Source: an uncultured Bacteroidales bacterium
GTDB lineage: Bacteria; Bacteroidota; Bacteroidia; Bacteroidales; UBA932
Assembly: GCA_934726455.1 (NCBI GenBank)
Contig: CAKVDS010000018.1
Location: forward strand, 1-40,489
DNA length: 40,489 bases
Direction: 5' to 3'
Shown here piece by piece: positions 33,538 through 40,489 of this stretch. Position numbers and translations under genes: made by a program. The notes below the pieces were generated by a model. It did not search any database and had not been told where the DNA came from. It saw only the letters and a program-made list of their open reading frames with translations. Each line of letters opens with the position of its first letter. The first letter of the stretch is position 1.

Positions 33538-34119
33538 TCAGTCACCAAGATCGGAGCGGTAGATTTTTATCGGTCTGGATGGCAGCTTAGGGTACAATGC
33601 CATGAAGTAATCTGCGTAAGGGGTGCAAAATCCCATCCCAGAGTTTTCTATCTTAAGATACAGGTTGATTTCTTTTATTGACTTTTTGACTCTTTGGCTT
33701 GTGACCCGATAGTTGCTTTGAGGTTGCATTGCGAAACCCATAACAAGGGAATATCCGTCAAGTCCTCCATCAGAAAGTGCTGTCTCAAGATTGCATCTTG
33801 ACAACACTTCGCTGATGACTGAAACATCATTTATCACTATGGCTGCTTCGGAAGGATGAGATTGGGTGAGCTCAGACGGATTAGGAAATGGATCTCCTTC
33901 TTTTATTTTGTGATCCTCCCAAATTGTAACTCCATTCTGTTTAAGTAAATCAGGTACAATTCCGTTAATCTCCTCTCTTGAGAACAGGTCTGTTCCATAA
34001 TCGTTTCCCAATGAAATCGGAGCTATCGCCTCTTTGTCAGTTCCATTGAAGATGTCGTCCATCTTTGAGCAACTCGCCATGCCAAGCACGAGTGTTGCGA
34101 GGATAAATAACTTTTTCAT
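33538..34119 (-). CDS. Small lipoprotein paired with the S8 protease
   Basis: 193 residues with a lipoprotein signal (MKKLFILATLVLGMASC, acylated Cys C17). The body has no motif that I recognise; it includes VIWED-like acidic stretches, SEAAIVINDVSVISEVLSRC and a C-terminal half with INLYLKIENSGMG. It starts 6 bp after the protease stop, so both are one transcript. By position it could be an inhibitor, an immunity-like partner, or a structural partner of the protease, but none is shown. Inside the glyA-flanked cassette and lower in GC than its surroundings. Confidence 0.75.
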   Translation of the reverse strand: MKKLFILATLVLGMASCSKMDDIFNGTDKEAIAPISLGNDYGTDLFSREEINGIVPDLLKQNGVTIWEDHKIKEGDPFPNPSELTQSHPSEAAIVINDVSVISEVLSRCNLETALSDGGLDGYSLVMGFAMQPQSNYRVTSQRVKKSIKEINLYLKIENSGMGFCTPYADYFMALYPKLPSRPIKIYRSDLGD

Positions 34120-34125
34120 AATGTG

Positions 34126-36222
34126 TCAGTTGTTTTGATTGTGATCGAATATTCTCAGATATACTTTGCGTCTGCAGCCGTCAGGAACGGAGATGGACGG
34201 TAAAGTCGTTTCGTAGGTGTTCCCTTCAGAATTGAAAGAGAACACGTCATAGTTGCGCGGCAAAGGATCATCAAATGCCACTCCGACTTCGAAGTTGCCG
34301 GAATACTCGGAGCAGATAGCGTAGAGCCGAACCTCAATGTTCGTGATAGCGGTTCCAGCAGTGGCATTCAACTCATATCCGCGATATGCAGGATAGCCAA
34401 CGATGTGGTTCTTTCTCACTCCGCCGAGGATGTCAGAAGATATCAGATAGGTCGGTACACCATTGATGTTTCCAGTCACATCGAATATCATATCCTCGAA
34501 GTCGTATGAAGAATTGTTGTTTATAATGAAGTCCAGACCTGAAGCATTGTCCATATCGAGCTGCATTTTAAACTGAGGAGCGACTGTCAATGCGCCACTG
34601 GCGTTCACGAGCCCGTATCCGACTTCGTCGTTTCTGCTGAGTGATGGATATTGGTTATCTTCTTTGTAGGAATATCCGTCAAGCCAGTCGCATCCTTTCT
34701 CGATAGCTCTGCGGACATAGTCCTGTGGTAAATCGGGATATTTGGAAAGGATAAGAGCTGCTATACCGGCTACTTGAGGGGCGGCGGCAGAGGTTCCTCC
34801 AAAATAAACATATTCATTGGAAATGCCAGTGGATGGAATGAATACTCCTGGCGCCATCACGTCCAGAGTCGAATTGTAGTTGCTTCCCCAGCCAGTCTCA
34901 TTATCAGGTGTAGATGGGGTTTTGCGCTTTCCGTTGTGAGATATGGCACCGACGGCCATGACATAATACAAGGCAGCAGGTTGTGATACTTTATTGCTAT
35001 TCTCGTTGCCGGCTGCACATACGACAACGCAGCCTTTCCCATTTCGTCCCTGAGTGGTCGCATTTTTTATTGCTGCAGCCAAGAGTCCATTTGGCTCGGG
35101 GCCTCCCCACGAGCAGTTTATTACGTCTGCTCCGTGGGCAACGGCCCAGCCGACACCTTCTGCAGCTTTTGTAATATTTACAGTTGCTCCTTCTGCGATC
35201 CTGACTGGTAGTATTTTGCAATTTGGCGCTACTCCGCTTATTCCGATGCCGTTGTCTTTGATGGCGGCAATTATTCCGGCAACAGGTGTGCCGTGTCCAT
35301 CTGTCGAGTTATATGGGGCACCTCCAGAAACGTTTCGCAAACAATCATATCCTTCGATGATATTTGAGGCCAAGTCAGGGTGATCTAGTTGGACACCATT
35401 GTCGAGTACGGCCACTATTATATCGCTGCTGCCTTGGGTGACTTGCCAAGCAGGCTCAATGTTGATATCCAGTCCGGAAGATCCATATTGTCCAGTGTTT
35501 TTCAAGTTCCATTGATAAGGGAAATAGGTATCTTGAGAGGAAAGTGCATTGAACATGTAAAAGTCGGGAGCTGTAAATTCGAACAGTCCAGTCTCATAGA
35601 ATAGATTTGATAATTGAAGCACCCCATATTCTGATGATTTATCGACTTTTATGAAGAAAATATCATCATCGAAGGATTCTCTTTGAAAAATACTGCCATC
35701 GATTTTTTTTGCTAATTCGTATAGTTCATCTTTTGATGTTTGTTTGTTTAATTTTACCGAAAACTCGTCAGAGATGGCCAAGAGACTGCCTTCGTATTCC
35801 AGAACCTTTGATGCGAATTCAACGTCGGGTTCTTTTTTGAGTTCATCCAGTTGTTTTGCAGTCTCTTCCTGGCTTGAGCCCTGCAGTAAAAAAGTGGTTT
35901 CTGTTTGTTCGGTGTTTACACCGCCCTGCCCGTCAGCCCCATAAGCCTTAAGATTTGAGACACCGCTGTTTATCCTTGCAATGAAAGCATCTTTGGCTTG
36001 TCCGTCTTTGAATTTGACGAAGACTAGGTCCTGCCGTTCGTTCAACGAAATCTTTTGGTCAAAATAATAGTAGAACAAGTCCTTGCCATCGCCGGCTGAA
36101 ATCGTGACATCGACTAACCCGGAGATTTCAGAAGGAGTCTCCACCGAGAGGTCCATCAGAGAACAGCCTCCTAAAAGGCTCGCAGAGCAGACGGATAGGA
36201 ATAATAGTTTTACTCTATTCAT
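34126..36222 (-). CDS. Subtilisin-like (S8) serine protease, lipoprotein
   Basis: 698 residues from ATG 36222: lipoprotein signal (Cys C20 after LLGG), N-terminal propeptide-like region (about 30-225), then the S8 catalytic domain with D274 in AVLDNGVQLDHPDL, H310 in STDGHGTPVAG, the oxyanion N406 in CAAGNENSN and S478 in FGGTSAAAPQVAG, all present. A beta-rich C-terminal domain follows (about 560-698). It should be anchored to the outer membrane or surface and degrade peptides outside the cell. An in-frame start at 36258 would add a Lys-rich segment before the signal, so it is rejected. Lower GC than neighbours (25 percent in 35701-35760 against about 55 percent in glyA). Confidence 0.9.
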   Translation of the reverse strand: MNRVKLLFLSVCSASLLGGCSLMDLSVETPSEISGLVDVTISAGDGKDLFYYYFDQKISLNERQDLVFVKFKDGQAKDAFIARINSGVSNLKAYGADGQGGVNTEQTETTFLLQGSSQEETAKQLDELKKEPDVEFASKVLEYEGSLLAISDEFSVKLNKQTSKDELYELAKKIDGSIFQRESFDDDIFFIKVDKSSEYGVLQLSNLFYETGLFEFTAPDFYMFNALSSQDTYFPYQWNLKNTGQYGSSGLDINIEPAWQVTQGSSDIIVAVLDNGVQLDHPDLASNIIEGYDCLRNVSGGAPYNSTDGHGTPVAGIIAAIKDNGIGISGVAPNCKILPVRIAEGATVNITKAAEGVGWAVAHGADVINCSWGGPEPNGLLAAAIKNATTQGRNGKGCVVVCAAGNENSNKVSQPAALYYVMAVGAISHNGKRKTPSTPDNETGWGSNYNSTLDVMAPGVFIPSTGISNEYVYFGGTSAAAPQVAGIAALILSKYPDLPQDYVRRAIEKGCDWLDGYSYKEDNQYPSLSRNDEVGYGLVNASGALTVAPQFKMQLDMDNASGLDFIINNNSSYDFEDMIFDVTGNINGVPTYLISSDILGGVRKNHIVGYPAYRGYELNATAGTAITNIEVRLYAICSEYSGNFEVGVAFDDPLPRNYDVFSFNSEGNTYETTLPSISVPDGCRRKVYLRIFDHNQNN

Positions 36223-36255
36223 AAATAGTTTTTTTATTTGTAAAGTAGTCCATCG

Positions 36256-36263
36256 CAAATATA
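36256..36263 (-). promoter_or_regulatory. -7 element upstream of the S8 protease
   Basis: Minus-strand TATATTTG matches TAnnTTTG, 33 bp before the start codon. No TTTG at the usual distance. Confidence 0.45.
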
Positions 36264-36385
36264 GAGTTTTTTATGAATATTTATGTGATATGAGGGAAAT
36301 AAATAATTTTATTAATGATTCGTACTCGGCAACGTTTTCCAATCAAATATACTAAAGTCAATCGTGCGTTTTGAAAAACCGTGCA

Positions 36386-36417
36386 GACAAAACAGGCAGG
36401 CCATTATGGCCTGCCTG
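36386..36417 (-). terminator. glyA terminator inside the cassette
   Basis: Perfect 10-bp stem CAGGCAGGCC/GGCCTGCCTG (36393-36402 and 36408-36417) with a 5-base loop, followed by TTTT on the minus strand. It is nested in an outer pair AAAAACCGT (36374-36382) / ACGGTTTTT (36433-36441). Confidence 0.85.
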
Positions 36418-36442
36418 TGCAAATCAAATATTACGGTTTTTG

Positions 36443-36482
36443 CTAATACTTGTTGAGCGGCACGCCTGCGGTCATCTGGTTG
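36443..36482 (-). repeat. Right 40-bp copy: the actual glyA 3' end
   Basis: The last 40 bases of glyA, ending with the TAG stop, repeated exactly at 33480-33519. The period between copies is 2963 bp. Confidence 0.9.
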
Positions 36483-37795
36483 ACGCGGCGTTTGATGCCC
36501 TCGAGGGTCTTGGTGTGGGCATCGAGCTCCGCCTGCTGCTCAGCAGTCGGGATTTCGCCTTTCTTCAGGCTGAGTGCCTCAACATGCTCGGCGCAGGAGG
36601 TGAGCGCTTCGTCTATCAGTCCGACGATCTCCACCATGTCTTTCTCCACGTAGCCTCTTGAAGTGATGGCCGGTGTGCCTACACGTATGCCTGAGGTCTG
36701 GAACGGCGAGCGGGTGTCGAACGGAACCATGTTCTTGTTGACTGTGATCCCGGCCCTTTCAAGTTGGGTTTCGGCTATGCGCCCTGTCAGAAGTTCGAAT
36801 TTGCCCCTCAAGTCAACAAGCATGAGGTGGTTGTCCGTGCCACCGCTGACAATCTTGTAGCCGCGCTTGAGGAACTCGTCGCTCATGGCCTTTGCGTTGG
36901 CCATCACCTGCTTCTGATATTCCTTGAACTCCGGTTGGAGAGCTTCGAAGAAAGCTACAGCCTTGGCTGCGATGACGTGCTCCAGCGGGCCTCCCTGCAC
37001 TCCCGGGAATACGGAAGAGTCCAGAATCTGGCTCATTTTCTTCACGACACCTTTTGGAGTCGTCCTGCCCTGAGGATCATCAAAATCTTTACCGATGAGG
37101 ATGATGCCGCCACGTGGGCCTCGGAGGGTCTTATGTGTGGTTGAGGTCACGATGTGGGCATATTCTACAGGATTTTTCAGGAGTCCGGCGGCGATGAGCC
37201 CGGCGGTGTGTGCCATGTCTATCCAGAGGATGGCTCCCACCTTGTCTGCAATCTCCCTCATTCTGGCGTAGTCCCATTCCCGTGAGTAGGCTGAGGCTCC
37301 GCCGATGATGAGTTTCGGCTTGCATTCGAGTGCCGTCTGTTCCATCTTGTCATAATCGATGAGTCCGGTCTCGGGGTCAAGCCCGTATGCCACGGCATGA
37401 TAAAGGATGCCGGAGGCGTTGACTGGCGAGCCGTGGGTAAGGTGTCCTCCCTGGCTGAGGTCGAGCCCCATGAAAGTGTCGCCCGGATGGAGAATCGCCA
37501 TGGTTACTGCCATGTTGGCCTGAGCTCCGGAATGCGGCTGTACATTTGCCCATTCCGCATTGTAGAGTGTCTTGAGCCTGTCGATGGCGAGCTGCTCTAT
37601 CTGGTCCACCACTTCGCAGCCGCCGTAGTAGCGCTTGCCCGGATAGCCTTCTGCATATTTGTTGGTGCAGATGGAGCCCATTGCCTTCAGCACTTCTTCG
37701 GTGACATAGTTTTCGGAGGCGATGAGTTCCAACCCAGATTCCTGACGCTCCTTCTCTTTTTTGATAAGGTCGATTATTTGGATGTCCTGTTTCAT
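36443..37795 (-). CDS. glyA: Serine hydroxymethyltransferase
   Basis: PLP enzyme that moves the serine hydroxymethyl group to tetrahydrofolate, giving glycine and methylene-THF. The PLP lysine is K222 in TSTTHKTLRGPRGG; SENYVTEEV, YPGKRYYGG and DMAHTAGLIA are conserved. 450 aa is slightly longer than E. coli GlyA (417). A -7 box TATATTTG (37817-37824) precedes it. Its 3' end is duplicated 2963 bp away. Confidence 0.97.
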   Translation of the reverse strand: MKQDIQIIDLIKKEKERQESGLELIASENYVTEEVLKAMGSICTNKYAEGYPGKRYYGGCEVVDQIEQLAIDRLKTLYNAEWANVQPHSGAQANMAVTMAILHPGDTFMGLDLSQGGHLTHGSPVNASGILYHAVAYGLDPETGLIDYDKMEQTALECKPKLIIGGASAYSREWDYARMREIADKVGAILWIDMAHTAGLIAAGLLKNPVEYAHIVTSTTHKTLRGPRGGIILIGKDFDDPQGRTTPKGVVKKMSQILDSSVFPGVQGGPLEHVIAAKAVAFFEALQPEFKEYQKQVMANAKAMSDEFLKRGYKIVSGGTDNHLMLVDLRGKFELLTGRIAETQLERAGITVNKNMVPFDTRSPFQTSGIRVGTPAITSRGYVEKDMVEIVGLIDEALTSCAEHVEALSLKKGEIPTAEQQAELDAHTKTLEGIKRRVNQMTAGVPLNKY

Positions 37796-37816
37796 ATTTT
37801 AGTGTTTGAACGGGGG

Positions 37817-37824
37817 CAAATATA
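37817..37824 (-). promoter_or_regulatory. -7 element of glyA
   Basis: Minus-strand TATATTTG, 22 bp before the start; -33 not clear. It lies in the 54-bp divergent gap with the methyltransferase gene. Confidence 0.45.
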
Positions 37825-37849
37825 ATGATTATTTCAGTACCTTTGCCGC

Positions 37850-38383
37850 GTGTCAGACAGGAAACTCAAGAATATCGAACTCGGACGCGTCAAGCCGGAG
37901 CAATACAGAACTCTTCCCCCGTCGGGGGCGGTTGTAGTCCTTGACAACATACGCAGCGCGCACAATGTGGGGAGTGCTTTCCGCAGTTGCGACGCCTTCA
38001 AGGTGGACAGGATCATGCTTTGCGGGATTTGTGCCTGTCCTCCTTCTGCCGAAATACATAAATCCGCCCTCGGGGCGGAGAGCAGCCTCCCTTGGGAGCA
38101 TTTCGATGACACCATGTTGGCGATCGGGCGGCTCAAGGAGGAAGGCTATATAATTATAAGTATAGAACAGACCGAAAAGGCCGTCCAGCTCCAGAATTTT
38201 GTTCCCGAGAAGGGTGGGAGGTATGCTTTTGTCTTTGGCAACGAAGTGGATGGCGTGCGTCAGGATGTCGTTGACGCGTCAGATTTTTCGCTTGAGATTC
38301 CGCAGTTCGGCTCAAAACATTCTTTGAATGTCTCTGTCTCTGTCGGGATAGTTCTCTGGCAGTTCCGCTCCCGTCTTATCTGA
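37850..38383 (+). CDS. SpoU/TrmH-family RNA 2'-O-methyltransferase
   Basis: Knotted SAM-dependent methyltransferase of tRNA or rRNA. Motif 1 is NIRSAHNVGSAFRSCDAF, motif 2 FVFGNEVDGV, motif 3 FGSKHSLNVSVSVGIVLW; the RNA-binding Arg and Asn of motif 1 are present. 177 aa is short, without the N-terminal RNA-binding domain of RlmB. The start is GTG: the frame upstream to a TGA at 37826-37828 has no other start codon. A -7 box TACCTTTG (37838-37845) is only 4 bp before it, so the mRNA may be leaderless. Confidence 0.9.
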   Translation: MSDRKLKNIELGRVKPEQYRTLPPSGAVVVLDNIRSAHNVGSAFRSCDAFKVDRIMLCGICACPPSAEIHKSALGAESSLPWEHFDDTMLAIGRLKEEGYIIISIEQTEKAVQLQNFVPEKGGRYAFVFGNEVDGVRQDVVDASDFSLEIPQFGSKHSLNVSVSVGIVLWQFRSRLI

Positions 38384-38399
38384 GCTGCCTGCCCCGGTT

Positions 38400-38429
38400 T
38401 GACATTTTGTCACTGGCACGGACATTGAT
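38400..38429 (+). promoter_or_regulatory. Sigma-54-like promoter with upstream inverted repeat for groES
   Basis: TGGCAC (38414-38419), 5 bp, TTGAT (38425-38429) resembles the -24/-12 sequence TGGCACN5TTGC, with GA in place of GC at -13/-12. Just upstream is the inverted repeat TGACATTTTGTCA (38400-38412). No CIRCE element is seen. Assignment is inference. Confidence 0.45.
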
Positions 38430-38441
38430 TCTTATCGGCCG

Positions 38442-38458
38442 TCCGGCTGATTGCCGGA
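38442..38458 (+). other. Hairpin in the groES leader
   Basis: TCCGGC (38442-38447) and GCCGGA (38453-38458) pair with a 5-base loop, 34 bp before the groES start. It could affect mRNA stability or translation. Confidence 0.5.
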
Positions 38459-38491
38459 TAGACAAAGAATAATATTTAAAACGATAACATC

Positions 38492-38758
38492 ATGATCAAA
38501 CCATTAGCAGACAGGGTCCTGATCGAGCCTAAAGAGGCCGAGACCAAGACAGCGGCAGGTATCTACATCCCTGATACAGCCAAGGAGAAACCACAGCAGG
38601 GTACGGTTATAGCAGCCGGCCCGGGCAAAAAGGACGAGCCGATGGAAGTCAAGGCGGGGGATCAGGTGATCTATGGCAAATATGCCGGCACCGAGGTGAC
38701 TTTCGAGGACAAGAAGTATCTTATCGTTAAGCAGTCCGATATTCTCGCTGTTCTGTAA
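38492..38758 (+). CDS. groES: Co-chaperonin GroES
   Basis: 88 aa lid of the GroEL chamber. Starts MIKPLADRVLIEPKEAE, typical for the family; mobile loop KEAETKTAAGIYIPDTAKEK and the end YLIVKQSDILAVL are intact. 18 bp before groEL, same operon. Confidence 0.97.
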   Translation: MIKPLADRVLIEPKEAETKTAAGIYIPDTAKEKPQQGTVIAAGPGKKDEPMEVKAGDQVIYGKYAGTEVTFEDKKYLIVKQSDILAVL

Positions 38759-38776
38759 TATAAATATTGAATCATT

Positions 38777-40399
<1,623 letters not shown>

Positions 40400-40425
40400 A
40401 GATAAACACTTTTATAATGTAGCAG

Positions 40426-40467
40426 CTCCGGCTGTGGGGAAAGCCTCAGGCTTCTCCGCGGCCGGAG
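40426..40467 (+). terminator. Hairpin after groEL
   Basis: About 19 bp of imperfect stem between CTCCGGCTGTGGGG (from 40426) and CTCCGCGGCCGGAG (to 40467) with G-U pairs and a short loop. T-run weak. The remaining bases to the window end show no gene. Confidence 0.7.
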
Positions 40468-40489
40468 ATTTCGTTATATAATATAGGTA

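Noticed and set aside
33519..33560. Reading frame continuing upstream of the left glyA-end copy (ending CPGIAS before NQMTAGVPLNKY)
   Set aside because: It overlaps the end of the lipoprotein in another frame, has no start and no resemblance to GlyA before the 40-bp copy.
38384..38491. CIRCE operator before groES
   Set aside because: The TTAGCACTC-N9-GAGTGCTAA pattern is not present; TGACATTTTGTCA is a different repeat.

Overview
The window is a piece of a Bacteroidales (Bacteroidota) chromosome, probably a gut-type lineage with a fairly GC-rich core. The evidence is the gene content (Bat aerotolerance operon, two DUF4252 proteins flanking an ECF sigma/anti-sigma pair, PIN-PhoH, pyruvate phosphate dikinase, thioester-less alpha-2-macroglobulin), near-absence of Shine-Dalgarno sites, and several promoters of the Bacteroides type (TTTG, about 20 bp, TAnnTTTG). 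I see no tRNA, rRNA, CRISPR array, integrase or insertion sequence.

Region 1 (1-3740) is an accessory zone of decayed genes: the end of a lipoprotein/TPR-type membrane gene without a usable start, two apparently intact AAA-family ATPases (401 aa and 379 aa) with well-defined promoters and operator-like repeats, a C-terminal Fic fragment, an orphan promoter carrying the same 12-bp palindrome as the first ATPase promoter, and the last 35 codons of a lost third ATPase.

Region 2 (3740-11553, minus strand) is core: exbB-exbD-tonB-rluB-era-parC form one tightly packed operon, preceded by truA. Region 3 (11580-19686, plus strand) is the complete bat operon: moxR, DUF58, a BatD-like membrane protein, batA, batB, batC and an unusual in-frame batD-batE fusion. 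It collides tail to tail, with 40 bp of overlap, with folC-alpha-2-macroglobulin on the minus strand (26023-19647).

Region 4 (26083-31343, plus) holds a PurL/AIR-synthase-like protein, PIN-PhoH and ppdK. Region 5 (33344-31427, minus) is a four-gene envelope-stress-like operon: DUF4252, ECF sigma factor, membrane anti-sigma candidate, DUF4252.

Region 6 (33480-36482) is the most striking part. A low-GC two-gene cassette (S8 subtilisin-like lipoprotein protease plus a small lipoprotein) sits between two identical 40-bp copies of the 3' end of glyA. This is the footprint expected from site-specific integration into the glyA 3' end, but no recombinase is present. Region 7 (36443-40489) is glyA, a divergent SpoU/TrmH rRNA/tRNA methyltransferase and groES-groEL. 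The groESL leader has a sigma-54-like -24/-12 sequence and an upstream inverted repeat rather than CIRCE.
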